From: a virus
IMG/VR virus record: IMGVR_UViG_3300032287_003712
Coordinates: 1-64,000 of that record
Length of the DNA: 64,000 nucleotides
Strand: one strand, 5' to 3'
Positions 6,988 through 15,373 of this stretch are shown here, in pieces (position 1 is the stretch's first letter; each line of letters starts with the position of its first letter). Under the pieces are notes generated by a model. It was not told the origin of the DNA and did no database searches. It saw nothing but the letters and a program-made list of their open reading frames with translations. The position numbers and the translations under genes were made by a program.

Positions 6988-8219
6988 CGTTTGGTTAGGG
7001 CGATGAGTTGGGAGTTTGGTAGACGCAGGGGCCAGTAGGTAAGACGGGATAAAGTGCCATTTAAGTAACCACTAACAAAATCGCGGCCTAATTGCAGTTG
7101 GTCGCTAACTGGAATAGATCCAGATGTATCTACGGCGGCTGCTTGACCGTTAGCAACGACGGCAAAGTCATTCGCAGCGAACCTAGACGCTATTCTGCTA
7201 AGCGATCCGGATGTGTACGCACCGCCAGATTGAAGTTCCGCTTGTCCCAAGCTATTGATGACAACACGCAAGCGGTGATCTACACCATTTACGACTAGAT
7301 TGCCGATAACACTCGTACTTGATCCGGGACTTGTTGGGAATATTTGCGCCAAGCCGCGAGTTCCAATTGCGGGGAATCTTGCGCTAGTAAAAAGGGTACC
7401 TCCGTTCTGGTTATACCAACTACTAAAATTCGTACCCGTAATATTCGCCACGTCTGCGGTGCGGGTTACGGTTGAGCCTGCCGTGGGGATGTAGCTGGTG
7501 GGGAAGGAGCCGGCTTCTAGTTGGGCGCCCCATAAGTAGACGCCAGAGATGCCGTCTCCTGCATAAGAAACACTGTTAGAGCTATTTGCCGTCCAGATTC
7601 TGGATTGAGTATTGAAGGCTGTGCCATTTGTATTCACAAAGACCGAGCAGCGATACCATCCATTTGAAAGCTTTTGAATAGAACTGGAAAACGTCCAGCT
7701 ATAAGCATTAGTAGTCGAAGATACGACACCTGCTGACAGGTCAAATACCGCATAAGTAAAAGGGTATCCTATGGCTATTCTGGTAAGTTCAGCGGCCTTA
7801 GCGTAACAACTAAACGTAGCTCCAGTAGCCAGCCCGCCAAACAGAACATTGGAGCCACTAATTGAGTGCTCGCCAGTGCTGCTGTCGTTGACCAGCTTGT
7901 CTGCCGTAGTCGCTCCATCTGGTGCGGTAGATGTATTAGCTGTAACAGAGGAAGCGCTCTTGCTCCATGCCGCATTGTCAAACTGCTCGCTATGCAGCGC
8001 CACGTTTGTCCTCTGCTCCTCCACCAGCAGCCCCAAACTCTGCCCAGTAGCCGGGTAGTGGTCGAACCGAGGCTGATCGATATTCGCAGTTTTAATTAAC
8101 CCGTCGGCATCAACATACGTACCCGTCGACGACCGCCGAAACGTAATACGCGGGTCGAGCTGCCGTGAATTCGCAAAATCTAAATTTAAAGTCGGAGCAA
8201 CGACGGGAAAGTCCGACAT
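6984..8219 (-). CDS. Receptor-binding/tail-tip protein, paralogue A (inverted copy)
   Basis: 411 aa. It is homologous over conserved blocks to the proteins at 48862-50082 and 50497-51615. Shared blocks are the N-terminal RITFRRSSTGTYVDADGLIK and LGLLVEE-RTN, the middle FPTSYIPTAGSTVTR and TGTNFSSWYN, and the extreme C-terminus ending YWPLRLPNSQLIALTKR. Between these blocks the copies differ, as expected for modules binding different ligands. Beta-rich composition (Ser, Thr, Gly, Asn) fits a trimeric fibre or a carbohydrate-binding sandwich. This copy is on the opposite strand, 40 kb from its paralogues, next to GH130-like and GT4 genes. A receptor-binding role is inferred. Confidence 0.75.
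   Translation of the reverse strand: MSDFPVVAPTLNLDFANSRQLDPRITFRRSSTGTYVDADGLIKTANIDQPRFDHYPATGQSLGLLVEEQRTNVALHSEQFDNAAWSKSASSVTANTSTAPDGATTADKLVNDSSTGEHSISGSNVLFGGLATGATFSCYAKAAELTRIAIGYPFTYAVFDLSAGVVSSTTNAYSWTFSSSIQKLSNGWYRCSVFVNTNGTAFNTQSRIWTANSSNSVSYAGDGISGVYLWGAQLEAGSFPTSYIPTAGSTVTRTADVANITGTNFSSWYNQNGGTLFTSARFPAIGTRGLAQIFPTSPGSSTSVIGNLVVNGVDHRLRVVINSLGQAELQSGGAYTSGSLSRIASRFAANDFAVVANGQAAAVDTSGSIPVSDQLQLGRDFVSGYLNGTLSRLTYWPLRLPNSQLIALTKR
8109..8156 (-). repeat. 48-bp exact inverted repeat, copy 1 (pairs with 50560-50607)
   Basis: The reverse complement of these 48 bases is identical to 50560-50607. Both lie near the 5' end of receptor-binding paralogues and encode the conserved segment DPRITFRRSSTGTYVD. 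Identity at synonymous sites points to recent duplication or gene conversion rather than protein-level constraint alone. Confidence 0.9.
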
Positions 8220-8263
8220 ATACGCGCTGTGGCCACTAGATACGTGTAGTTTACTTTAACTCG

Positions 8264-9352
8264 TCAGTCTTCGGCGCTTTCTGCAAGTCCCAAAATATTC
8301 TGTAGCGGACATCTGAACACGCCCATAAACGCATCATTCACACCTAAGCTCATTACAAGCTCAGATTGATTTATATACGCGCCGAATGGCAGAATGACTG
8401 CAGGCTGACTGGACACAGGACCGCCCGCGTAGTCCGTCCACGTGATCAAACGGTCGTTAAGCGAACCTGAGAACAGAGGCCGCTTAATAATATGTGTAAT
8501 TTTACTAAATTTATGGTCAACAATATAAGCACTTAAATGATACTGCAGATAATGAGTACCGTCAGGCTTAAATGTCAGATGCTTCCAATGATAAAACACC
8601 AGATATCCGTACTTCAGACTAATCGGAGGCGTAGAGTTAAACGTTGGGTGCTTGTGTGTGACTTGATCCAACACATCCGTATTTACCTCCGTACGGTTAC
8701 CCTGTTCCCGCTCGATAATTAAAGGCCGCGTGGAGTATAAGCAGCACAATTCGTCGTCGTGCGAAAAGAAACACCAGTTTTTTTCTGGTTCTTCTTTGAC
8801 CCTGTTCTTTCCAATTGGTGGGATTGCTGCCGACACAGCGTCACCGTTCTCATTCACATAGCAGACCACAACTTTAGGCTGTGCGAATAACTTATTCCTA
8901 AATCGATCGTATTTACTGGCATACGTCGAGCCTACGAACTGAACGTAAAGTTCGTCATCCGGGCCCGTAAACAGACGCGGATCCTCGTAACTCAACCGAT
9001 GTTTTTTGTTGCGCAGTTTCTTTGTACCGACGATCGTCGAGTCATCAGCCAGTTCGCCAATATAAATATCTGTAGGTGCGCCATTCAGGTAGAAATACTT
9101 CATGTCATGCCGGAATCCAAAAGGTTCTGGCTGGGAGCGCCACGCGATGAAAGTTTTACCGTTGTGCTTCAGGATGCTTGGGCTGAAATTTGCGACCGAA
9201 TTTTCAGGCAGCCCGTGGAGGATCCGAGTGAACTTGCCTCCGAGCGCTTCGGCTTGCCTATAAACGTTTGGAACGCCAGGCTGATCGATTTTGATTGGGT
9301 ACAGCTGATCGCTGTACATGTGATAAAAACGATGAGTAGATTGCATGATCAA
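8264..9352 (-). CDS. GH130-like glycoside phosphorylase/hydrolase (five-bladed propeller)
   Basis: Family GH130 comprises beta-mannoside phosphorylases and hydrolases. Motifs in order: SVANFSPSILKHNGKTFIAWR (first blade), LSYEDPRLF (the EDPR motif whose Asp is the family's proton donor), EKNWCFFSHD, TPPISLKYGYLVFYHW and a closing GAYINQSELVMSLGVNDAF, matching the family's G-x-N-D blade. At 362 aa it is close to family length, with no signal peptide. It overlaps the upstream GT4 gene by 4 nt (start ATG 9352), so the two are co-translated. The exact substrate cannot be read from sequence. Family assignment is from motif memory, not a search. Confidence 0.7.
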   Translation of the reverse strand: MIMQSTHRFYHMYSDQLYPIKIDQPGVPNVYRQAEALGGKFTRILHGLPENSVANFSPSILKHNGKTFIAWRSQPEPFGFRHDMKYFYLNGAPTDIYIGELADDSTIVGTKKLRNKKHRLSYEDPRLFTGPDDELYVQFVGSTYASKYDRFRNKLFAQPKVVVCYVNENGDAVSAAIPPIGKNRVKEEPEKNWCFFSHDDELCCLYSTRPLIIEREQGNRTEVNTDVLDQVTHKHPTFNSTPPISLKYGYLVFYHWKHLTFKPDGTHYLQYHLSAYIVDHKFSKITHIIKRPLFSGSLNDRLITWTDYAGGPVSSQPAVILPFGAYINQSELVMSLGVNDAFMGVFRCPLQNILGLAESAED

Positions 9353-10521
9353 TTCAGTAAATCGGAGACAGCTTGAGCAAAACCATTGGCGACAGATTCC
9401 CAGCGATACTCAGGACGTTGTGTCACTGCGTAGCACGCTTCGGCCACTTCCTTGTAGACCTCTTTGTCGCTGTACAGTTCATTTAATTTTGCAACTGCGT
9501 CGTCGACGTTAATCAATCCGCGCTCAACGCCTAAATCCTTGTCCGTAACCCACGTGGCAATGTCGACAAGTTGAGCCGCACCTTCCCAAATGTCTTTACA
9601 CGCTGTGTGATTGGGCACGACCTGCGGTTTTTTGCAGCTTGCGTGTTCAAAACTGACCAGACCCCAACCCTCGCCGTCGGCTGAGTTAAAGCCAACATCG
9701 CACGCGTTGTAGATCCGATTGAGCACGTCGTCGGGCGGCGCGTCTACATAATTTATATTTTCAGAAGTCAGGATCAGACGCTGTTGTCCGTCGACACCGT
9801 ACTTGCCCATCTCGCGATGGAACAGCGGCAGAATATCCCAACCAAGATCCTTGGCGCCCATGTGTAAATACAGCATGGCGTTGGGTTTGTCTGCAGCAAA
9901 CTTAGCGAACGCCTGGATCGTCAGATCGATGCGCTTGCGTGGCTGGTTCCGATTGCCGTTAAATACGATGAATTTGTCCTGCGGTAGCCCAAGTTCTTCG
10001 CGTGCTTTCTTTTTGTCCATCGGCGAGAACTTCGAGATGTCCACGCCGTGAGGCAGAACGCCGAGCTTCGGCACGCCGACTTCATGTGCCAGGATCCGAT
10101 GCGCCGAATTAACGGTGAACGTGATGGCTAAATCCCACTGCGCGATGTTTCGCAGCATCTCGGGATAGTACCGCTCGCTGTCGATCGGGAAATACGCGAC
10201 GAATTTAAATTTGATTTCATCTTTGAGGAACTGGCAGCGTTCCCAAAACTGATTAACAATCCAGATGTCGTTAAGGCAGATAATGACGTCAGGACGCTCT
10301 TTCAGTAGCACCTCGGGAATCCGCTGAATGCCGAAACGATCTCCGGTGTGCATCGTGCAAGCCGGATAAATGTTGTAGGGGTGCCCGTGTGGGTCACCGG
10401 TGTAGTTCACGCCGAGCACAACAACTTCATGGTATTTACGCAGATGCTCAAGCACACTATGTGTTACACGTCCAAATCCTGTATTACTGCAGGCGTCTCC
10501 GTACCAGAGAATTTTCGCCAT
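9349..10521 (-). CDS. GT4-family (GT-B fold) glycosyltransferase
   Basis: A 390-aa retaining glycosyltransferase of group 1. Visible features are an N-terminal ILWYGDACSNTGFGRVTHSV, a mid-protein FIVFNGNRNQPRKRIDLTIQ (start of the C-terminal nucleotide-sugar domain, about residue 185) and NSADGEGWGLVSFEHASCKK, which matches the E-G-x-G-L-x-x-x-E signature of GT4 enzymes. It is the first gene of a three-gene leftward unit with the GH130-like and receptor-binding genes. Transcription probably starts in the 54-nt gap shared with the terminase. The sugar and acceptor are unknown; virion or host-envelope glycan modification is inferred. Confidence 0.85.
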   Translation of the reverse strand: MAKILWYGDACSNTGFGRVTHSVLEHLRKYHEVVVLGVNYTGDPHGHPYNIYPACTMHTGDRFGIQRIPEVLLKERPDVIICLNDIWIVNQFWERCQFLKDEIKFKFVAYFPIDSERYYPEMLRNIAQWDLAITFTVNSAHRILAHEVGVPKLGVLPHGVDISKFSPMDKKKAREELGLPQDKFIVFNGNRNQPRKRIDLTIQAFAKFAADKPNAMLYLHMGAKDLGWDILPLFHREMGKYGVDGQQRLILTSENINYVDAPPDDVLNRIYNACDVGFNSADGEGWGLVSFEHASCKKPQVVPNHTACKDIWEGAAQLVDIATWVTDKDLGVERGLINVDDAVAKLNELYSDKEVYKEVAEACYAVTQRPEYRWESVANGFAQAVSDLLN

Positions 10522-10575
10522 TCCTGAGGTAGCATTCAGATACGCTCAATATAGCAACACTGTCAATTTACTGAT

Positions 10576-12096
10576 ATGCCCAGCCGGGAAACTTTTGCGT
10601 ATCGGCGTGGTGCACAACTACGTGCCGTCAGAGCTACTGAGAAAACTGCAGACAGTTTAGACAGCGTGTACGGCCGTGCGGCCAATGACTTCCACACGTT
10701 CTGTACGTTACTCGATAAACCTCCAGCAAAGCATATGCTGGAATGGCACAGGCACTTGATAACAGGAGAGTCAAATAAGTACTTATTAGATATTGCTGGG
10801 GCAAATCTTGATATTCTGGCGCCCCGAGGTTCAGCGAAGTCAACGGTGCTAAACCTGTTTACTGCATGGACTATAGGCCGTCACACGACGGAAAAACGCC
10901 CTCTGCAAATTATTTATGTCTCGTACAACATTGCGACGGCTATACCGAAGAGTCGCATTATTAAGCAAATTATTGACTCGCCCGAATACCGCAAGATTTT
11001 TCCCCGCGTGCAACTGCGGTCCGGGATGCAGTCGGACATTGGTTGGTCGATTGATTTCGACTATGCCGGAATCCCGCGCCTGGGTGATGAAGAATTCACA
11101 CTTAGGGCAGCTGGTCTTCGCGGCTCCATTACTTCTAAGCGCGCTCATTTGGTCATTGTGGACGACCCTATTAAGTCGAGCGCAGACATTAAAAACCCGG
11201 CAATTAGAGAAGAGATGAACAACAACTGGAGTTCTGTGATATCTCCGATTATTTTTGAAGGCGGGCGCGCCATGTGTTTAGGGACGCGATTCCATCCGTT
11301 AGATATTCATAAAACTATGTTCGTGCCGGAGAAGGGTTGGAAACAAGTAACGCAAGAGGCTATTACATACGATGACCGTGGCGCGCCCGTTAGCTATTGG
11401 CCTGAGCAGTGGTCAGCTGACTACCTGCTGGAGCAGAAGGAATTAGATCCTGTCGCTTTTGCGTACCAGTATCAGCAGCAACCTGTGATGACATCGGATC
11501 TGGTCATCTCGCCAGACCTGCTTATTAAAGGCGAAGTTGTCACGGAGTTCGATTCACTTGCCGTGGGCATCGACCTGTCGGCCAGTAAGAACGAAACCAG
11601 CGACTACACAGCATTTGTGTTGGGCGGACGCCTTAAGGACAAGTACTACATCATCGATGCGCATCAGTGCCGATCTATCGGAAACTTGGAAAAAATCGAT
11701 CTGTTGTGCGACATGCTGTTGGAGTGGGGCATCCTTACTGAGGTAGACGGCGTCTACATGCCCACGTATTCGACGGTAACCCTCGTGGTCGAATCTGTTG
11801 CATACCAGGCATCTTTGGCAGCAGACCTTCGACGCGTTTTAATCCAAGAGCGGGAACTGTCGAACCTGCACGTTCACGAAGTTAAAGGTTTCCGGGGCGA
11901 CAAGATCGCTCGATTCCGGGGAACTCTCGGGTTGCTGGAAAACAAGAAAGTCACGTTTAACAAATACCGCAAGTTTGACGCATTGTTTGACCAGTTGATC
12001 AACGTCGGTGCCACGGCGCATGACGATCTGCTTGACGCATACACTTGGCTGATCACGTTTTTGCAGCGGCGTGGTGAATTTTCCATTGAATACTGA
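10576..12096 (+). CDS. terL: Terminase large subunit (packaging ATPase and nuclease)
   Basis: Powers DNA translocation into the prohead and cuts the genome. The N-terminal ATPase shows Walker A LAPRGSAKST (residues 81-90), Walker B HLVIVDDP (191-198) and a coupling motif CLGTRFHP (234-241). The C-terminal RNase H-like nuclease begins AVGIDLSASKNETSDYTAF, with Asp333 and Asp343 as likely metal ligands, and ends with an acidic HDDLLDAYTW. The length of 506 aa is typical. No small terminase subunit was recognised nearby. It overlaps the next gene by about 26 nt. The portal follows 3.3 kb downstream, separated by cargo genes. Confidence 0.95.
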   Translation: MPSRETFAYRRGAQLRAVRATEKTADSLDSVYGRAANDFHTFCTLLDKPPAKHMLEWHRHLITGESNKYLLDIAGANLDILAPRGSAKSTVLNLFTAWTIGRHTTEKRPLQIIYVSYNIATAIPKSRIIKQIIDSPEYRKIFPRVQLRSGMQSDIGWSIDFDYAGIPRLGDEEFTLRAAGLRGSITSKRAHLVIVDDPIKSSADIKNPAIREEMNNNWSSVISPIIFEGGRAMCLGTRFHPLDIHKTMFVPEKGWKQVTQEAITYDDRGAPVSYWPEQWSADYLLEQKELDPVAFAYQYQQQPVMTSDLVISPDLLIKGEVVTEFDSLAVGIDLSASKNETSDYTAFVLGGRLKDKYYIIDAHQCRSIGNLEKIDLLCDMLLEWGILTEVDGVYMPTYSTVTLVVESVAYQASLAADLRRVLIQERELSNLHVHEVKGFRGDKIARFRGTLGLLENKKVTFNKYRKFDALFDQLINVGATAHDDLLDAYTWLITFLQRRGEFSIEY

Positions 12097-13033
12097 ATTT
12101 TCCAACGTGACCACAACTACACTCGACGAAGCTCTCGGCTTAAGCGAGCCGAACATGCGAGAAAAAAAGCTTTGGGTCGCCATCACTGCACACAATCCTC
12201 TGGCGCGCATCGACCCGCTGCTGAATGTCCTGCGCGAGTACTCAAAATTTCCGTGCCAAGTCGAGATTTATATCTATATCAACTACGAAGTTCAGGACTG
12301 TGTGCCTGATTTAGAGAAAATCGTCAGCACGATTCCGAATATTTCGGTCGAAATCAAGGTTGCCTCGCCTGGTTATCAATTTTGGTACCTGACTTGGGCG
12401 CACAAAACCGACTTGGCACTCGCAATTCTTAATCGACGTGCAGATTTTTACATTTACCAAGAAAATGACATGCTTATTCGGCCCGATAACTTCTTGTACT
12501 GGGTCAAATGGAAGCCAAGGCTGAAACGACTGGGTTTAGAGCCCGGTTTTTTAAGGTATGAGTCGTATTCAGGCAAACAAGTTCCATTCGATAACCATTT
12601 TCCATACTCTTTGATCCGCGAAACCCCGAAAATCTGGGGCGACGTGGGCTTCACGGTTCCCAAGATCCTGGTCATTGACCGCGACATCAATTTTTTCGTG
12701 CAGTTAGCTAATCCTTATTACGGTGCGATGATTTTGGACCAAGCCGACGGCGAAGAGTACATCCGCACGCCTAGTTTTGACCCGGAAAACAGTTATTCCC
12801 GCGTGGGCATTCGAAACTGGCCAATTGCCGACCGCAGTTCAATGGGTTTGGCGTTTGAAAACGTGCCTTCTGGGTACGAGCATCGTCGTTGCGTGCCTGT
12901 TTGTCGTCAACGCGACGTTTACAGACCCCATGTTTTTGGCATGATTTGCCACGACGACGATAAATACTCGAAAGAGATGGATTCGCGTAGTGTGCCTTTG
13001 ATGGACTGTCAGGACTTGCTGAGTCTCACGTGA
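12071..13033 (+). CDS. Putative GT-A-like glycosyltransferase, 320 aa
   Basis: It starts at GTG 12071 (or 12074) inside the end of terL. KLWVAITAHNPLARIDPLLNVL matches the first strand of a GT-A-like fold, IYIYINYEV the second, and FYIYQENDMLIRPDNF gives an END acidic motif at the DXD position. The C-terminal half has many aromatic and His/Cys residues (GYEHRRCVPVCRQRDVYRPH). No transmembrane helix is seen. It is weaker than the other glycosyltransferases here, so a GT-A-like protein of uncertain activity is the safe call. Confidence 0.55.
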   Translation: MVNFPLNTEFSNVTTTTLDEALGLSEPNMREKKLWVAITAHNPLARIDPLLNVLREYSKFPCQVEIYIYINYEVQDCVPDLEKIVSTIPNISVEIKVASPGYQFWYLTWAHKTDLALAILNRRADFYIYQENDMLIRPDNFLYWVKWKPRLKRLGLEPGFLRYESYSGKQVPFDNHFPYSLIRETPKIWGDVGFTVPKILVIDRDINFFVQLANPYYGAMILDQADGEEYIRTPSFDPENSYSRVGIRNWPIADRSSMGLAFENVPSGYEHRRCVPVCRQRDVYRPHVFGMICHDDDKYSKEMDSRSVPLMDCQDLLSLT

Positions 13034-13347
13034 GACAGTCGATCAGCAATTTACGTAAAGCTTTGGAGCCTTTAATGGAATTTTTCAACAATCCGCTGCC
13101 TGACGACGCGGCCGGCGAGCCCAAAGTTGACATGGTCAACAGCCCGCCTCACTACAACTTTGGCGGCGTGGAGTGCATCGACGCACTACAAGCAGCTCTC
13201 GGTCCAGAAGGGTTTAAGGCGTACTGCCGCGGTGCGTGTATGAAATATCTGTGGCGCTGTGAACACAAGAACGGACTTGAAGATCTTCGTAAATGCCGAT
13301 GGTATTTAAATCGTCTTATTGACGCGCACCTTTTGGATGAGGTTTGA
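13030..13347 (+). CDS. DUF3310 protein (related to phage nucleotide-kinase accessory proteins)
   Basis: The central part shows the DUF3310 signature: VNSPPHYNFGGVECIDALQ, then EGFKAYCRGACMKYLWRCEH and DLRKCRWYLNRLID. The domain occurs in T7 gp1.7, a nucleotide kinase, and in many other phage proteins of unsettled function. A role in phage nucleotide metabolism is therefore plausible. The product is 105 aa; GTG 13030 overlaps the preceding TGA. A later ATG at 13075 would give about 90 aa and keep the whole domain. Confidence 0.85.
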   Translation: MRQSISNLRKALEPLMEFFNNPLPDDAAGEPKVDMVNSPPHYNFGGVECIDALQAALGPEGFKAYCRGACMKYLWRCEHKNGLEDLRKCRWYLNRLIDAHLLDEV

Positions 13348-13381
13348 ATTAAAGTAAGCTAGGGCAAAAGTTTGAACAGTA

Positions 13382-13666
13382 ATGGACGTTCGGGCATTCG
13401 GATCGTATTACTCGCAGTCTGCTTCGCTGCCTTATGCAAGCGGATTTTTCGTGTTAGCTAGTGGCGCCAGCATTAACTTCCCTGCGTGTCGTGCGTTTTA
13501 CATCAACGACGGTGGCAGCAACCACGAGCTTCAGGTTGTTTTTGCTGACGGCCCTAAAAATCCTATTACGTTAGATAACGTAAGCGCCAACGTCATTTAT
13601 CCGTTTTCTATTACTACAATTAGTGGAGCCCAGACAACGGTCCACAGCGTTCTGGTGCTCTACTGA
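13382..13666 (+). CDS. Hypothetical protein, 94 aa
   Basis: ATG 13382 is preceded by a possible -10 sequence TAAGCT near 13353. The product is hydrophobic and aromatic with beta character (FGSYYSQSASLPYASGFFVL) and ends in VHSVLVLY. No Cys pairs or known motifs. Its stop TGA overlaps the ATG of the next gene. It may be a small virion or decoration protein, but there is no direct evidence. Confidence 0.6.
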   Translation: MDVRAFGSYYSQSASLPYASGFFVLASGASINFPACRAFYINDGGSNHELQVVFADGPKNPITLDNVSANVIYPFSITTISGAQTTVHSVLVLY

Positions 13667-13866
13667 TGGCCGAAATCGCTAAAAAAAGCGACCCTGCAAA
13701 ATGGGCCGCCGCCAAAGCTAAAGCTAGGGCGAAGATGGGTAAGCACAGTGCGCGTGCAATGATGCTTGCTACTAAGTACTATAAAGAAATGGGCGGCAAG
13801 TACAAGGGAGGTAAGTCCTCTGAAAACCGCCTAACAGAGTGGTCGAAGAGCGAAGAGAACGAGTAA
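13666..13866 (+). CDS. Small Lys/Ala-rich DUF5872-like protein, 66 aa
   Basis: The pattern KWAAAKAKARAKMGKHSARA, then ATKYYKEMGGKYKGGKS, resembles the small DUF5872-type proteins found in phages and giant viruses. The strongly basic character (about one quarter Lys/Arg) suggests nucleic-acid contact or a virion-packaged peptide. It overlaps the preceding stop. The family call is from memory of the pattern and moderately secure. Confidence 0.6.
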   Translation: MAEIAKKSDPAKWAAAKAKARAKMGKHSARAMMLATKYYKEMGGKYKGGKSSENRLTEWSKSEENE

Positions 13867-13881
13867 TTTTTAGAGGCTCTA

Positions 13882-14115
13882 ATGGCACAAGCGACCGCTC
13901 AAGCTTTATTAGCTGCTTTAACTGGCGAAGACGTCGGTTACAGAGAGAGCGAACTGCCGACTTCTCGGAGTCTCCTGAAAGAGATTCGTGATCCTGACGA
14001 TCGCGCATCTTTGATTCTTCGTCTCGTCAGTCCTCTTAAGGACGAGTTGCTGTCTTTGGCAGCTTCTAATCGCACCCTGCTCACGCGTGGCGCTGAAAAT
14101 CGTTCCTTTGTCTAA
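13882..14115 (+). CDS. Hypothetical protein, 77 aa
   Basis: ATG 13882 lies 15 nt after the previous stop. The product is helical and charged, with REIRDPDDRASLILRLVSPL in the middle and LSLAASNRTLLTRG near the end. It is small and soluble, with no recognised domain. It lies in a run of four small rightward genes between DUF3310 and the GT17 gene. Confidence 0.55.
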   Translation: MAQATAQALLAALTGEDVGYRESELPTSRSLLKEIRDPDDRASLILRLVSPLKDELLSLAASNRTLLTRGAENRSFV

Positions 14116-14129
14116 CTTCTTTCGGGACC

Positions 14130-14447
14130 ATGGCCGATAACTTTGCTGGTGCGGGGTCTTTCTTTAATCGAGCGTTAGCGGCTCAGCAGAGTGCGGCTGC
14201 GGGCCAAAGAGATTCAGACCGTGGATACGCCGACGACGCCGAGAGAAACCCTTTTTCACAGTCGTTACATATTGGCGCTGTGCCGCCTGACGTAAATCAA
14301 GTTAGTGAAGAGGATTCACCGCAGTCAAATTTTTTAAGCGACGTTAAAGAAGATCTGCTAAGTCGAGCGCAGCAGAAACGACGCCCTACAGATGGCGAAC
14401 CTGCGTACCGAGCAGGCGGTGGAATCAATTACGCGGTTAAGCGCTAA
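14130..14447 (+). CDS. Hypothetical protein, 105 aa
   Basis: ATG 14130. The product is Ser/Ala/Gln/Asp-rich (FNRALAAQQSAAAGQRDSDR) and probably disordered, ending in a short Gly-rich and basic tail. The stop codon overlaps a TAATAT box (14445-14450) that may drive the next gene. Function unknown; composition is similar to minor virion proteins elsewhere in the window. Confidence 0.55.
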   Translation: MADNFAGAGSFFNRALAAQQSAAAGQRDSDRGYADDAERNPFSQSLHIGAVPPDVNQVSEEDSPQSNFLSDVKEDLLSRAQQKRRPTDGEPAYRAGGGINYAVKR

Positions 14448-14473
14448 TATACTGGCAGCCTCACTACGCCAGT
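14445..14473 (+). promoter_or_regulatory. TAATAT box plus start-codon hairpin
   Basis: TAATAT (14445-14450) is a good -10 hexamer. Immediately after it, ACTGGC (14451-14456) pairs perfectly with GCCAGT (14468-14473), and the last two bases of the stem are the first two of the GTG start at 14472. No Shine-Dalgarno sequence is visible. The layout closely resembles that before thyX (58999-59025), including the shared run GGCAGCCT. Confidence 0.4.
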
Positions 14474-15308
14474 GCTTTTTGATTGTTTTTTGTATTTTGA
14501 TGAAAAAGAGCTGTTAGAGCTTCGCATCAATTTACTTAAAGATATTGTAGACGGCTTCATCATCACGGATGCCGACCGAACGTTTAAGGGCGATCCTAAG
14601 CCCTTTACGTGTGTAGAAACGATCCGGGAGTTAGGTCTGCCTGAGGAACGGATTCAAGTACTGCACGTCGAACTGCCTACACCAGAGCAAGCACCCAGCC
14701 CCTGGATCCGTGAGTACGCCCAACGCGATGCACTTGCTGTGGGCATGCGGATGACTCCGCCGGATTCTGTCTTTTTCTTCAGTGATGTCGACGAAATTCC
14801 TAAACCTGAAGCTCTTCTTGAGGCTGTTGCGCTGGCTAAGGAAAATCCTGACCGGTGTGTCCGGTTGTCGATGCCGATGTTCTACGGCCGCGCCGATCTG
14901 CGGGTCATCAACCCGAAAGGGAAGCCGACGGAAGCGCCTAACAACTGGACCTGCGGCACCGTGGTTTTATACGAACACTTAGAACAGACTCTCTCGGAAA
15001 TTCGCCGTAATCCGAATGACGTGATTGTTGGTGACTGCGATGCGGGCTGGCATTTCAGCTGGATGGGCGACGCAGCGCGGATGAAACGTAAGGTTACGTC
15101 GTTCTCACATTGCTATGACGATATTCCTAATTCTGTAGCTCCCGCCTACAGTCAAGAAATGCTTGATTTTATCGATAATTACAAAGCTACTGAGGGCGCT
15201 ACAGACCCCTTAGGGCGTTCGGACCACATTTTGACATCGTATCCCCACGATTTATTACCCGCAGAATTGTTTAAACTTGAAAGAGTTAAGCAGTATCTCT
15301 TGCCGTGA
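14472..15308 (+). CDS. GT17-family glycosyltransferase
   Basis: Related to the beta-1,4-N-acetylglucosaminyltransferase family GT17. The N-terminus carries the hallmark DCFLYFDEKELLELRINLL, then FIITDADRTFKGDPKP. The middle contains IREYAQRDAL and FFFSDVDEIPKPEAL, the DVDE acidic metal/nucleotide-sugar motif, and the C-terminal half has GWHFSWMGDAARMKRKVTSF. It is 278 aa and soluble. The GTG start lies in a hairpin. It sits between the terminase and portal genes, so it is cargo within the packaging module. A role in glycan decoration is inferred. Confidence 0.85.
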   Translation: MLFDCFLYFDEKELLELRINLLKDIVDGFIITDADRTFKGDPKPFTCVETIRELGLPEERIQVLHVELPTPEQAPSPWIREYAQRDALAVGMRMTPPDSVFFFSDVDEIPKPEALLEAVALAKENPDRCVRLSMPMFYGRADLRVINPKGKPTEAPNNWTCGTVVLYEHLEQTLSEIRRNPNDVIVGDCDAGWHFSWMGDAARMKRKVTSFSHCYDDIPNSVAPAYSQEMLDFIDNYKATEGATDPLGRSDHILTSYPHDLLPAELFKLERVKQYLLP

Positions 15309-15373
15309 GCCGAGGTGTCGTATTATCGGCATTATTTGCTACCGGTCTGCTCAATTGAGGTTTTAGATATCTG

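Noticed and set aside
12071-12096. Programmed frameshift joining terminase and the following gene
   Set aside because: The overlap is only about 26 nt, a clear GTG start is available, and no slippery heptamer or downstream structure was seen.
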